Shown one piece after another: positions 16,982 through 26,248 of a stretch of DNA of 64,000 nt. Both the position numbers and the translations under genes were made by a program. The stretch is from DAMCAP01 sp032059445 (lineage in GTDB: Bacteria > Bacillota > Clostridia > Oscillospirales > Ruminococcaceae), in contig DAMCAP010000012.1 of the NCBI GenBank assembly GCA_032059445.1, positions 1-64,000 on the forward strand. The letters run 5' to 3'. Each line of letters begins with the position of its first letter. Within the stretch, counting starts at the first letter, position 1. A model generated the notes under the pieces. That model had not been told where the DNA came from. It saw only the letters and a program-made list of their open reading frames with translations, and made no database searches.

Positions 16982-19132
16982 ATGAATATTACAGACATTC
17001 TGACCAGCGAATTTAAGCTGCAAAAAGAGCATATAGAGAATATCATCAAGCTGATCGACGAGCAGTATACGATCCCCTTTATTGCCCGTTACCGTAAGGA
17101 GCTTACAGGCTCCTGCGATGATCAGGTGCTAAGAGAGCTATCGGAGCGGCTCTCCTATTTAAGGGGCCTAGAGCAAAAGAAAGCCGACGTAATCGAGAGC
17201 ATTACAGCCCAAGGCAAGATGACCGATGAGCTGCGTCTTTCTATTGACAATGCTCTGACCTTGGCGGTGCTGGAGGACATCTACCGCCCCTATCGACCCA
17301 AACGGCGCACTAGGGCGATGATCGCACTGGAAAAAGGCCTTGAGCCGCTGGCACAGCTGATCTTTGCCCAGCGAGAGCAGTGCCCACTTCCCGAGCTGGT
17401 AGCAGCCTACATCGACCCCGAAAAAGAGCTCGAAACTGTGGAGCAGGTGCTTCAGGGAGCAAACGATATTATTGCTGAGCAGATATCTGATAGTGCCAAG
17501 GTACGGGCACTGCTGCGTAGCCTGATCTGGCGCGAGGGTAACATCACAGCCAAGGGTGACCCTGCCAAGCCCTCGGTCTATCAGGATTACTACGACTACA
17601 GTGAGCGGGTGGGCAAAATCCCCAGCCACAGGGTGCTGGCGCTCAATCGTGGAGAGAAGGAAGAGCTCCTAAAGATTGAGATCGAGATACCACAGGCAGA
17701 GGCTCTTAGGCTGATCTCGAGCGAGGTAATCATCAAGGGTAGTACTACCGAGAGCTTTTTGCTGGATACCATTGCAGACAGCTACAGCAGATTGATTGCC
17801 CCCTCGATTTTTCGAGAGATACGAAATGATCTGACTGACCGCGCTTGCGAAAAAGCAATCGCTATGTTTGGCTTAAACCTTAAGCCCCTGCTGATGCAGC
17901 CTCCTGTCAAGAATGTGGTAGGGCTGGGGCTTGACCCAGCGTATCGTACAGGATGCAAAATTGCTGTGGTAGACCATACAGGCAAGGTGCTAGATCATAC
18001 CGTCATCTACCCCACCATGCCCCATAATAAAATACAAGAGTCAGAAAAAATCATCCTTGGACTCATCAAAAAATACGGCGTGAATGTAATCGCCATCGGT
18101 AACGGTACTGCATCTAAAGAATCGGAGATATTTATCTCTGACATGATCCGCAACCATGGGCTTAAGGGTGTAGCCTATATGGTGGTCAGTGAGTCGGGAG
18201 CTTCGGTCTACTCTGCATCTAAGCTGGCAGCAGCGGAATTCCCAGAATACGATGTATCAATCCGCAGTGCGATTTCGATCATCCGCAGGCTTCTTGACCC
18301 TTTGGCAGAGCTGGTCAAAATCGACCCTAAAGCCATCGGTGTAGGGCAATACCAGCACGATATGCCCCCTGCCGAGCTGGATGCTACCCTGAAAGGCGTA
18401 GTGGAAGACTGTGTCAATAGCGTGGGTGTTGACCTCAACACTGCCTCGGCACCACTGCTGACCTATATCTCGGGCTTAAATGCTACGGTTGCCAAAAACA
18501 TCGTGGAGTACCGTGATCAAAACGGTACCTTTGATAGCCGTACCCAGCTCAAAAAGGTACCGCGATTAGGGCCCAAGGCTTTTGAGCTATGCGCGGGATT
18601 CCTGCGGATACCGGGAGGCAAGCATATACTGGATAATACCTCGGTGCACCCCGAGTCTTACACAGCCGCCCAGAAGCTGCTAGCACTCTTTGGCTATAGT
18701 GATCTGGATATTTCGGCGGGCCAGCTCAAGGAGCTGCCGGGTATGGTGGCGCAATATGGAGAGCAAAAGGCAGCCGATGCCTGCCAGATTGGTGTGCCTA
18801 CCTTAAAGGATATCGTCCAGGAGCTGATTAAGCCGGGCCGTGACCCCAGAGATGAGCTACCCCCTCCTATGCTCAGGAGCGACCTGATGGATCTTAAGGA
18901 TCTAACTGCCGGTATGGAGCTAAAGGGCACTGTCCGAAATGTCATCGATTTCGGCGCTTTTGTCGACATCGGCGTGCATCAGGATGGTCTGGTGCATATT
19001 TCACAGATCACCAATAAATTTATCAAGCACCCCTCTGAGGTGCTGCGGGTAGGGGATATTGTCACCGTATGGGTGATTAGTGTGGACCCAGCCAAGAAAC
19101 GTATCTCGCTGACGATGAAGCAGCCAAAGTAA
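16982..19132 (+). CDS. tex: Tex: S1-domain RNA-binding transcription accessory protein
   Basis: Cytosolic nucleic-acid-binding protein of 716 residues related to eukaryotic Spt6. Domains in order: Tex N-terminal helical region (1-190, with YTIPFIARYRKELTGS near 30), a YqgF/RNase H-like fold (about 310-440, with VVGLGLDPAYRTGCKIAVVD), helix-hairpin-helix motifs (about 480-555, with LNTASAPLLTYISGL), and a C-terminal S1 domain (about 640-712, with GTVRNVIDFGAFVDIGVHQDG in part). ATG at 16982 after AAAGGAAAG. Length and order match the family fully. A nitroreductase gene follows after 36 bp and may be cotranscribed. Confidence 0.96.
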   Translation: MNITDILTSEFKLQKEHIENIIKLIDEQYTIPFIARYRKELTGSCDDQVLRELSERLSYLRGLEQKKADVIESITAQGKMTDELRLSIDNALTLAVLEDIYRPYRPKRRTRAMIALEKGLEPLAQLIFAQREQCPLPELVAAYIDPEKELETVEQVLQGANDIIAEQISDSAKVRALLRSLIWREGNITAKGDPAKPSVYQDYYDYSERVGKIPSHRVLALNRGEKEELLKIEIEIPQAEALRLISSEVIIKGSTTESFLLDTIADSYSRLIAPSIFREIRNDLTDRACEKAIAMFGLNLKPLLMQPPVKNVVGLGLDPAYRTGCKIAVVDHTGKVLDHTVIYPTMPHNKIQESEKIILGLIKKYGVNVIAIGNGTASKESEIFISDMIRNHGLKGVAYMVVSESGASVYSASKLAAAEFPEYDVSIRSAISIIRRLLDPLAELVKIDPKAIGVGQYQHDMPPAELDATLKGVVEDCVNSVGVDLNTASAPLLTYISGLNATVAKNIVEYRDQNGTFDSRTQLKKVPRLGPKAFELCAGFLRIPGGKHILDNTSVHPESYTAAQKLLALFGYSDLDISAGQLKELPGMVAQYGEQKAADACQIGVPTLKDIVQELIKPGRDPRDELPPPMLRSDLMDLKDLTAGMELKGTVRNVIDFGAFVDIGVHQDGLVHISQITNKFIKHPSEVLRVGDIVTVWVISVDPAKKRISLTMKQPK

Positions 19133-19168
19133 GTCAGTCAATAAATTTACTTATAAAGGAGAATGGAC

Positions 19169-19717
19169 ATGGAGTTTTTTGAACTTATCCAAAACAGGCA
19201 AAGCGGAAGAAGCTATGATGTCAAAGGTGTAGCTCGGGAGAAGCTTGTCAAGATCATGGAGGCGGGAGTCATTGCCCCCTCTGCCTGTAACAGCCAGCCA
19301 TGGCGATTCATTGCGGTGACTGACCCTCAACTGGTCAAGCAGATGCCTTCCATGCTGCAAAGACCCGGACTGCCCATCAATAAGTTTACTGATGAGTGCC
19401 CAGCCTTTATTGTGATCTGTGAGGCACCCGCAGTACTGATGAGCTCGATGCGGGAGACTACACCAAGCCAGAAATACGCTCAGATGGATGTAGGTATCGC
19501 CACTGCTCACATGACCTTGGCAGCTACCGAGCTAGGGCTTGCCAGCTGCATCCTAGGCTGCTTCGATGAGGCGCAGATCAAGGCTCTATGCAATATCCCC
19601 GAGGAGTTTACCATCCGTTTGGTATTGGCTGTAGGCTATGCCAAGCACGGCGACCCAATCAGACCCAAGAAGCGCAAGGAGTTTGAAGAAGTCGCCCGCT
19701 TTGAGAGCTGGCAATAA
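19169..19717 (+). CDS. Nitroreductase family protein
   Basis: FMN-dependent NAD(P)H oxidoreductase of 182 residues. The N-terminal FFELIQNRQSGRSYD and IAPSACNSQPWRFIAV (the FMN-contact region near residue 37) are typical, as is the C-terminal VGYAKHGDPIRPKKRK. It would reduce nitro compounds, quinones or flavins in the cytosol; the real substrate is not deducible. An ATG at 19163 lies one base from the AGGAG ribosome binding site, so the ATG at 19169 with a seven-base spacing is the better start. It follows tex closely and ends in a strong hairpin terminator. Confidence 0.9.
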   Translation: MEFFELIQNRQSGRSYDVKGVAREKLVKIMEAGVIAPSACNSQPWRFIAVTDPQLVKQMPSMLQRPGLPINKFTDECPAFIVICEAPAVLMSSMRETTPSQKYAQMDVGIATAHMTLAATELGLASCILGCFDEAQIKALCNIPEEFTIRLVLAVGYAKHGDPIRPKKRKEFEEVARFESWQ

Positions 19718-19748
19718 TCATAAGCAGTACATATCAAAGCAAAATACT

Positions 19749-19782
19749 AAGGGCAAGCCGGCTTTCATGCCGGCTTGCCCTT
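19749..19782. terminator. Strong hairpin after the nitroreductase gene
   Basis: AAGGGCAAGCCGGC (19749-19762) pairs perfectly over 14 bp with GCCGGCTTGCCCTT (19769-19782). The T run is weak. It separates the tex unit from the convergent hydrogenase operon; nothing else is seen to 19965. Confidence 0.7.
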
Positions 19783-19965
19783 ATCAATTATTGGCTTAAA
19801 ATACCTATGATGTTTCACTTGATGCGCCGCCGACACTCACTAGGGATGATCTTATCGTATCTTAGGTAGCGGATGTCAATCAGCTAGAGTGGTGAGAGCG
19901 CAGTGCTTTGATGCTCATTTATATTAATCGTACTCGAGTGCCAAATAGGCTAATACTTAGGTTGC

Positions 19966-21411
19966 TTACACCTTTTCAGTATACTTGAGGACAGAGATTG
20001 CATCGGTGATCGATTTTTCCATAGCCAGCTTACCGTACTGGTCTACCTCTGTTTTGTCTTTAGGGCCGTGGGTCAGGCAGCCTGCGCCACCGATACAACC
20101 GTTGACACATGCCATACCCTCGATAAAATTCTCTTTAAGTACGCCCTTAGAAGCCTTGAGCAGAGCAACCTTGCATTGCTCGATGCCGTCGCACGCGACA
20201 GGGTTTAGCGTAAACTGCTCCGATGGTATGCCCAGCTCCTTGACTGCCTGGCGTACCGCATCACTTAGACCGCCGCTGCGGGCAAAGATTCTACCATAGT
20301 AGGAGGCATTGTCTAGAGCTTCATCTTCGAGAGCCCTAAGATCAATGCAGGCACCGTCAATCATGGCTTGTAGCTCTTCAAAGGTCAGTACACAATCAAC
20401 TATGCCGGCTACCTCGGGGCGGGTAAATTCCTGCTTTTTGGCAGTGCAGGGGCCGATAAATACTACTTTATCATCGGGGTGGTCTTTTTTGATAAACTCA
20501 GCAAGCTCCACCATGGGGGAGTAATTGTGAGAAACATGCTTTTTCATTTCGGGGATGAATTTCTCTACATAGCTTACAAACGCCGGGCAGCAGGAGCTGG
20601 TTAGGAAGCCTTTTTCCACCAATTCTTTGGCCTCTTTGTAGGCAACCATATCGGCGCCAAGAGCTACCTCGATTACACTGTGGAAGCCCAGCTTTTTAAG
20701 TCCGCTGATCACCTGACCAAGCTTCGCATAGCCAAATTGAGAAGAAACAGAGGGGGCTACAGCGGCATATACCTTGTACTTCTTGTTGTCGTTGCTTTCT
20801 TTAAGTAGCTCTATGGCTTGTGTGATGTAAGATTTATCGGTAATTGCGCCAAATGGGCACTGATATACGCAGGCTCCACACTGAATGCACTTTGCGTTGT
20901 CGATTTCGGCACGATAGAGGGCATCCATGCCGATAGCTTTCACCTTACATGCTTTTTCGCAGGGGCGACGGCTGACATGGATCGCGTCATAGGGGCAGGC
21001 AGCGGCGCATTTGCCACATTGAACGCACTTCGTATTGTCGATTACAGCTTTGTGCCCCACAAAGGTAATGGCATCCTTAGGGCAGGTCTGCTTGCAGTGA
21101 TTGGCAACGCAGCCACGGCAGAAGTCAGAGACGATCATACCGCTGACCGGGCACTCGTCGCAGGCGATTTTGATAACCTGTATTACATTGTTGTTGTGAG
21201 GGTCACCGCCCAAAGCCATGCGGACTCTCTCGCCAGCAATTGCCCGCTCTTTGTAGACGCAGCAGCGAAGAGAAGCTACTGTGCCATGGGGAGCAATCTC
21301 ATAGGGGATGTCGTAATAACAGTCAGAAAGATGGTCATTAAAGGCATGCTTAGCGACCGACTTGAGCACCTTATATTTGAGCTCCTGGACCTTGGTGTCA
21401 AATAATCTCAT
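19966..21411 (-). CDS. Group B monomeric [FeFe]-hydrogenase (HydA2-like)
   Basis: Probable ferredoxin-linked hydrogenase producing or oxidising H2 in the cytosol. The 481 residues begin with an extended ferredoxin-like region with many cysteines (C84-C110) and two 4Fe-4S motifs (CVQCGKCAAACP at 129, CIQCGACVYQCP at 175). The H-cluster domain follows with TSSCCPAFV (C274, C275), FIGPCTAKKQE (C322) and EGMACVNGCIGGAGC (C435, C439), the three ligand loops in their group B form. ATG at 21411 after GGAGA. It is last in the operon with HydS and the SpoIIE phosphatase, 122 bp after the latter. Catalytic residues are all present; in vivo direction is not known. Confidence 0.88.
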   Translation of the reverse strand: MRLFDTKVQELKYKVLKSVAKHAFNDHLSDCYYDIPYEIAPHGTVASLRCCVYKERAIAGERVRMALGGDPHNNNVIQVIKIACDECPVSGMIVSDFCRGCVANHCKQTCPKDAITFVGHKAVIDNTKCVQCGKCAAACPYDAIHVSRRPCEKACKVKAIGMDALYRAEIDNAKCIQCGACVYQCPFGAITDKSYITQAIELLKESNDNKKYKVYAAVAPSVSSQFGYAKLGQVISGLKKLGFHSVIEVALGADMVAYKEAKELVEKGFLTSSCCPAFVSYVEKFIPEMKKHVSHNYSPMVELAEFIKKDHPDDKVVFIGPCTAKKQEFTRPEVAGIVDCVLTFEELQAMIDGACIDLRALEDEALDNASYYGRIFARSGGLSDAVRQAVKELGIPSEQFTLNPVACDGIEQCKVALLKASKGVLKENFIEGMACVNGCIGGAGCLTHGPKDKTEVDQYGKLAMEKSITDAISVLKYTEKV

Positions 21412-21533
21412 GGTAAATTCTCCGTTTCTATACAGGTATCAATCTTAATTTTAGCCCGCTGCGCTGCATCATATGTTATCAGGTAACTGCTCGCTTGTAA
21501 ATATGGGCGGCAGGTCTTGTGCAGTCATATGTA

Positions 21534-22709
21534 TTAGAAGTACCTTACTTGGATTTTTTTGCCCATTTTGCCGAGGCACTCAGTTAGCTCGTCGATCAGC
21601 TTGGTCTTGATGGCAAAGTTAATGGGCAGGTTGGGGTTTTGGTGGGCAGGGTTGATGGCGCGCCCAACATAGAAGTTGATATCGGTGGCGGTTTCAAAGA
21701 GCATCTGGCTGATTAGGGATGCAGCATCTCTGGCGTTATTCCATTTTGTGCCCAGATCACCGCCGTTTAAGTAGCTTTTGGCATGCTGCAACACGCGGCT
21801 GATGGTGATCACCCCTTCGGTGACCAGATCAACCCCTTCCATCTTGCCTGCGGGTGGTATGGTGGGATCCCAATAATCCAGTGAGGTAATCACCGGCTTA
21901 CCCAGATAAGCAGATGCTAAGGAGGAAGTGGTGCCACCGCAGACGATCCGCTTACCTTGGTGAGCAAAAAACTGCGACATCATGGTGTCTACATCCTTTG
22001 GGTCAGAGGGAGGCCCGATAATCAGGTTGACCGTCTGGCGCTCTCGGAGCTTGATTGCAGCGATGGTGGTGTCATCGCCCGGGGCTTGTTGGTAGAGGTG
22101 GTCGCACTCCTCGGCAATGATCATGGCCGCCATTTTGGCAGAGCTCTCAGGTAGGTATCGCAGCTCAAGGTACTCGATGATGTTGTTTCGCTGCCAGCCG
22201 TAGTTGAGGGTTTTGCCCACTCCCGCATAGATTGCGCCGTCGCTCATGGCGACAAAGAGATCTCCTGGCTGAGCATAAAGGGTACTGGTGTAAATCTTTT
22301 TATCATCGACAAGCTGGACTTCGGAGTCATATTCATACAGAATGCCGTCACGCAGCATGATTACCATAGGGTTGTCAAACTGGATGATATCTACCCTCTG
22401 GGTATTGCGGCAGACATTGATGATGGTAAAGGTAGAGTAAGCAATCTGCCGCTGGTTGCACACCGGCAGGGTGCTGGCGATGGTTTTGACACACTCCTCG
22501 ATAGACATGCCGTTGGAGATCATGGTGGCGATGATCTTGGAGGTAAGGGTAGCAAGGATATTTGCCTTGACCCCGCTGCCTAAGCCGTCGGCCAGTACCA
22601 GTGTCGTAACGCTATCGTGCTCAGCGATCTCTACGCGGTCACCACAAAGCTGCTCGCCGTATTTATTGAGGCTGATGTAGCCGATGTCGGTGGTAAGGCC
22701 CTTCAACAT
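21534..22709 (-). CDS. SpoIIE/PP2C-type serine phosphatase of the hydrogenase operon
   Basis: Predicted metal-dependent protein phosphatase of 391 residues. The N-terminal SpoIIE-like domain contains LVLADGLGSGVKAN (residues ~34-47), FVAMSDGAIYAG (~153) and APGDDTTIAAIKL (~215), the acidic metal-binding positions of the PP2C fold. The C-terminal 165 residues, with GGTTSSLASAYLGKP, are an extension I cannot assign. The ATG at 22709 has GAGG at good spacing; a GTG at 22715 is an alternative. It lies 15 bp after the sensory hydrogenase gene, which suggests that the phosphatase is the output of the H2 sensor. No anti-sigma partner is encoded nearby. Confidence 0.87.
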   Translation of the reverse strand: MLKGLTTDIGYISLNKYGEQLCGDRVEIAEHDSVTTLVLADGLGSGVKANILATLTSKIIATMISNGMSIEECVKTIASTLPVCNQRQIAYSTFTIINVCRNTQRVDIIQFDNPMVIMLRDGILYEYDSEVQLVDDKKIYTSTLYAQPGDLFVAMSDGAIYAGVGKTLNYGWQRNNIIEYLELRYLPESSAKMAAMIIAEECDHLYQQAPGDDTTIAAIKLRERQTVNLIIGPPSDPKDVDTMMSQFFAHQGKRIVCGGTTSSLASAYLGKPVITSLDYWDPTIPPAGKMEGVDLVTEGVITISRVLQHAKSYLNGGDLGTKWNNARDAASLISQMLFETATDINFYVGRAINPAHQNPNLPINFAIKTKLIDELTECLGKMGKKIQVRYF

Positions 22710-22724
22710 ATTCACCTCAGCTTC

Positions 22725-24398
22725 TTATTTTAAGAGGGTTTCTTTAAGCTTAGTTAGGGCGATTTTGGTCTCGGCTGTAGTTTCGCCCAGCAGAGAGGCG
22801 ATATCCTGCACTACGCGCATCTGCTTTTCGATCACCTTATCGGTAATCATGGCGGTGTGCTGCTTGATACGCTCTTTTTCTTGGGTGACCAGCTCCTGCT
22901 GCGTAATGTCACGCATGATGCTGATTACTACGTTGTATTCTTTGTCAAAGATGATGGATTCATCTACATAGCGGTTGTACTGTGATAGGTAGTGCTTGTG
23001 CTGTAGCGTGTTTTGCTCACTTTCCAGCGCATGTACATACTCAATCTCCCCCAAAACTGTAGAGATGCTCTTGCCCTCCAAATCCTTAGGGTCAGCCACC
23101 TGAAACAAGGCGCAGGCAGCAGGGTTTAGCTGCTGGATGTGGAGCTTTTCGTCCATGACAATGATGGCATTTGGGGTATTTCCGATGATGGCATCAGAGA
23201 AGGACTGGGCCTTTTTAAGCAAAAAAGGTAGGCACATGCTGATGCTTGCCTTGCCGGCTAAGATAGCGATAGCTTTGTCGCGGCAGGTGTTATATCCACA
23301 GCTTTTGCAGTTGAGCTGATCCTCCGGCTTGGTTTTACCCATTTTAATCAGCATATCTTCGATTGCTTTTTCTCCGGGGCGCTGCGCAGGGATAGGGATG
23401 AAGCGGTAATCCTGTGATAGTGGGATATCTGTGGCAATGGGGTATTCTGCGTGAACCCTGCCGCTAAATTTCAATACCTTGTTGGCGCTGGCAATAGGGG
23501 TTTTGGCTGGTACTCGGGTAGCAGGGCCACCCACGCAGCTTCCTATGCAGGCGCTCATTTCGATAAAGCAATGGTTTAAGTTACCGTCGATGATCTCCTT
23601 GAGCACTGCTACGCAGTTGTCGATGCCGTCGGCACTGTGGTAGTCAAATTGCTCCAGATCTAGATCCATCGAGCGGATGATTCCCCCGGTAGTGGGGAAG
23701 GAACGGCTCCGCTTAGAGTCTGAGCTTTCGTCGGCAGTGCTGTCGATGGCAAGACCTTCTTCATCCAGCCATTCCCGCAGCTCATCAAAGGTTAATACAC
23801 AGTCTACCTGCCCATACCGCTCAGCTTCGTCTTTTTTTGAGATACAGGGGCCGATGAAGACCACGTAGCAGTCGGGATTTGCAGCCTTGATGAGGGATGC
23901 ATGTGCCAGCATGGGGGAGACGGTGGGGGCCAGGTAGGGCAGCGCCTCAGGGAAATACTTCTGGATCAGCAGATTGACGCTGTGGCAGCAGGATGAAATG
24001 ATAATCGGCATCTCTTTGCCGGCAATCAGCTGCTCATATTGCTTTTTGACCACTTGGGCACCGATTGCAGTTTCCTCCACATCGGTAAAGCCCAGCTTTT
24101 GCAGCACGTTCTTCATAGGCTTTAGGCTCTTTACTTCAAAATCCGCCACAAAAGAGGGCGCTAGGCTGACCACTACTTTTTTACCCGAGGCGATCAGGGC
24201 TTTTGCCATACTCACATCGTTTCGGATGAGTTTGGCATTTTGAGGGCAGGCCACGAAGCATAGCCCGCAGAGGATGCACTCGTCTTGAATGATATGGGCC
24301 TGATTATCGCTAAAGCGGATAGACTTGACAGGGCATTCTCTGATGCATTTGTGGCAGTTTTTGCAGTTGGTTTTTTTAAGCTGCAGGATCCCTTCCAT
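22725..24398 (-). CDS. hydS: Sensory [FeFe]-hydrogenase with PAS domain (HydS-like, group C)
   Basis: Putative H2 sensor of 557 residues. Order: two 4Fe-4S motifs (C12-C22 and C41-C51), the H-cluster domain with IISSCCHSVN (C137, C138), FIGPCISKKDE (C185) and IEMSACIGSCVGGPA (C284, C288), a further cluster site NCKSCGYNTCRDKA plus C389, a PAS domain (about 402-515, with NAIIVMDEKLHIQQLNPAA), and a C-terminal helical tail (~520-557). This is the architecture of the sensory group C enzymes, such as HydS of Ruminococcus albus. ATG at 24398 after AAAGGAG. Flanking genes encode a [2Fe-2S] protein and a SpoIIE phosphatase. Sensing rather than catalysis is inferred from the family. Confidence 0.9.
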   Translation of the reverse strand: MEGILQLKKTNCKNCHKCIRECPVKSIRFSDNQAHIIQDECILCGLCFVACPQNAKLIRNDVSMAKALIASGKKVVVSLAPSFVADFEVKSLKPMKNVLQKLGFTDVEETAIGAQVVKKQYEQLIAGKEMPIIISSCCHSVNLLIQKYFPEALPYLAPTVSPMLAHASLIKAANPDCYVVFIGPCISKKDEAERYGQVDCVLTFDELREWLDEEGLAIDSTADESSDSKRSRSFPTTGGIIRSMDLDLEQFDYHSADGIDNCVAVLKEIIDGNLNHCFIEMSACIGSCVGGPATRVPAKTPIASANKVLKFSGRVHAEYPIATDIPLSQDYRFIPIPAQRPGEKAIEDMLIKMGKTKPEDQLNCKSCGYNTCRDKAIAILAGKASISMCLPFLLKKAQSFSDAIIGNTPNAIIVMDEKLHIQQLNPAACALFQVADPKDLEGKSISTVLGEIEYVHALESEQNTLQHKHYLSQYNRYVDESIIFDKEYNVVISIMRDITQQELVTQEKERIKQHTAMITDKVIEKQMRVVQDIASLLGETTAETKIALTKLKETLLK

Positions 24399-24440
24399 GA
24401 CCTTGCTCCTTTCTGCTGAGAGATTTTATATACCAGAGGC

Positions 24441-24698
24441 TTAGCTTTTGGCAGATACCAGAGGCTGCCGCACATAGCGGTCAAAGATTTCATCAAAATT
24501 CTCTTTGCTTACGCCGGTTATGATTTCGTCATCGACTTTAATCGATACGCCCGAGGTGCATTTGCCAAGGCAGAAGGAGGCATTGAGGATGACCTGCTCT
24601 TCGAGAGCATTGTTTTTGATGCTTTTCTTGAGCAGAGAAATAATGTCATAGGAGCCTTTGAGGTGGCAAGAGCTGCCGATACATACCGAGATGACCAT
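24441..24698 (-). CDS. Thioredoxin-like [2Fe-2S] ferredoxin
   Basis: Small NuoE-like electron carrier of 85 residues. It has the four cysteines of the thioredoxin-fold [2Fe-2S] family as CIGSSC near residue 6 and CLGKC near residue 44. ATG at 24698; the ribosome binding site AAGGCGG is modest. It is first in the operon with the sensory hydrogenase (42 bp downstream), the SpoIIE phosphatase and the group B hydrogenase, so it may pass electrons to or from one of the hydrogenases. The larger NADH-binding subunits of bifurcating hydrogenases are not present here. Confidence 0.88.
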   Translation of the reverse strand: MVISVCIGSSCHLKGSYDIISLLKKSIKNNALEEQVILNASFCLGKCTSGVSIKVDDEIITGVSKENFDEIFDRYVRQPLVSAKS

Positions 24699-24775
24699 AA
24701 AACAACCGCCTTTTCCATAAATTTTTAGAGAAATTCTTCTGTATTTCAGGAAATTGACATTTATTTAACATCTTA

Positions 24776-24804
24776 ATTGTACGCTATAACCCTGCAAAAA
24801 TCAA
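24776..24804 (-). promoter_or_regulatory. Predicted promoter of the hydrogenase operon
   Basis: On the minus strand TTGATT (24799-24804), a 17-base spacer and TACAAT (24776-24781). It would give a leader of about 70 bases to the ATG at 24698. The -35 element is overlapped by the dyad at 24793-24816. Confidence 0.6.
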
Positions 24805-24816
24805 GTTGATTTTGCA
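24793..24816. promoter_or_regulatory. Operator-like dyad over the -35 of the hydrogenase operon
   Basis: TGCAAAAATCA (24793-24803), loop agt, TGATTTTGCA (24807-24816): an inverted repeat with a one-base difference in arm length. It covers the -35 hexamer of the minus-strand promoter, the position of a repressor site. It does not match the Rex consensus. Confidence 0.45.
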
Positions 24817-24911
24817 AGAAATGCTGCATAATATACAACAAAATATAAAAAACTTGTAGGGGTATATTTAGGTATATTAACAAGCATTTATGATGGAAAA
24901 TTGAGTTTATG

Positions 24912-24940
24912 TTGCACCGGTATACAGAGTGTGGTACTAT
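24912..24940 (+). promoter_or_regulatory. Predicted promoter of the M20 amidase gene
   Basis: TTGCAC (24912-24917), a 17-base spacer and TACTAT (24935-24940), about 60 bp before the ATG at 25004. The 305-bp divergent region 24699-25003 thus holds two promoters and the dyad. Confidence 0.5.
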
Positions 24941-25003
24941 TACAAAAAGACAAGGGTTCTGCGCGCGCAGCCCTGTAACTCGCAAAAAGACGGAGGAACG
25001 ATT

Positions 25004-26230
25004 ATGATCAGCTCAGTAGCAAGGATACAGCAAGATCTAAACACACTGGCAAATTTTGGTGGAAGCATGACCGAGGGGGTAACAAGATTGCCCTTTACCA
25101 AGGAAGCTAGAGAGTGCGTCGACTACCTAAAGCAGCAGATGACCGAAGCCGGAATGACGGTATGGGAAGATGTGGTGGGCAACGTATATGGTAAGCTGGA
25201 GGGCAGCGACCCTCAAGCTCCAGCCGTAATGATGGGCTCCCATTATGATACTGTACTAAAAGGCGGTGCCTTTGATGGGATTGCAGGAGTAGTATCAGCC
25301 ATTGAGGTCGCTAGGCTGATCCGCGACAGCGGGGTGAAGCTTAAAAATTCCTTTATTGCCGTGGGCTTTAACGATGAAGAGGGTCTGCGTTTTAACTCCA
25401 GTTATCTAGGCTCTGAGGCGATGCTGGGTAGAGTCAATGTAGAGTACATCAAGCAGATGAAGGATCGCGACGGTATTTCGATGTATGAGGCGATCAAGGG
25501 CTACGGCAATGATCCCGAAGCGCTCCACACTGCCAAGCTAGATGCCAGCAAGATCAAAGCCTTCTTTGAGATCCATATTGAGCAGGGCCCTGTATTGGAT
25601 GCCACCGGCATCGAGCTGGGGCTGGTGGATTGTATCGTAGGTATCCGCCGCTTTAGGGTCACGATAGAGGGGCGAGCAGATCACGCTGGCACCACTCCTA
25701 TGGATATGCGCCATGATGCCAACGAAACAGCCACCAAGGTAATCTCGAAGCTCTATGACTGCGCGAGAAGCCAAGGAGACGGCACCGTAGCCACAGTAGG
25801 CTATATGAAGGTGATACCCGGTGGAGTCAATATTGTGCCGCAGGAGGTTAGCTTCGTGGCAGAATTCCGCTCTAGGAATATCTCGAGCATTGATCATCTA
25901 GAGGCACTGCTCAAAACCTCCCTCCAAGAGGAATCCCCCAAGGCACGCACCCCCTATACCATCGAAAAAACTCAGGATAGTAAGCCGGTATACCTGTCCG
26001 AGCTCCTACTCGATCGCCTTGAAGAGGCTTGTAAGGGTGCAGGGTTTAGTTATCAGCGGATGCTGAGTGGTGCTGGTCATGATGCTCAGCCCATCGCAAG
26101 TGAAATCGATACTGTGATGGTGTTTGTCCCAAGTAAAGATGGCCGTAGCCATTGCCCTGTAGAGTCTAGCAGATTTGAAGATCTTGCAAAGGCTGTAGAG
26201 ATCGTGTATCAGACCATCTGTAATCTATAA
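25004..26230 (+). CDS. M20 family N-carbamoyl amino acid amidohydrolase / allantoate amidohydrolase type
   Basis: Zinc-dependent cytosolic amidase of 408 residues from the hydantoinase/carbamoylase branch of M20. Metal and catalytic motifs: GSHYDTVLKGGAFDG near residue 80, FNDEEGLRFNSSYLGS near 125, FEIHIEQGPVLD near 185, and GRADHAGTTPMDMRHDA near 220 in the dimerisation domain; the C-terminal GAGHDAQPIA is also typical. It would hydrolyse N-carbamoyl amino acids, ureidoglycolate-type compounds or allantoate; no hydantoinase or purine-degradation gene is adjacent, so the substrate is open. The ATG at 25004 follows GGAGG; the longer ORF from 24929 is not needed. Confidence 0.9.
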   Translation: MISSVARIQQDLNTLANFGGSMTEGVTRLPFTKEARECVDYLKQQMTEAGMTVWEDVVGNVYGKLEGSDPQAPAVMMGSHYDTVLKGGAFDGIAGVVSAIEVARLIRDSGVKLKNSFIAVGFNDEEGLRFNSSYLGSEAMLGRVNVEYIKQMKDRDGISMYEAIKGYGNDPEALHTAKLDASKIKAFFEIHIEQGPVLDATGIELGLVDCIVGIRRFRVTIEGRADHAGTTPMDMRHDANETATKVISKLYDCARSQGDGTVATVGYMKVIPGGVNIVPQEVSFVAEFRSRNISSIDHLEALLKTSLQEESPKARTPYTIEKTQDSKPVYLSELLLDRLEEACKGAGFSYQRMLSGAGHDAQPIASEIDTVMVFVPSKDGRSHCPVESSRFEDLAKAVEIVYQTICNL

Positions 26231-26248
26231 TCAACATTGCCCCATCTG

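Noticed and set aside
24776..24816. Rex or Fur binding site at the hydrogenase promoter
   Set aside because: The dyad does not match either consensus.
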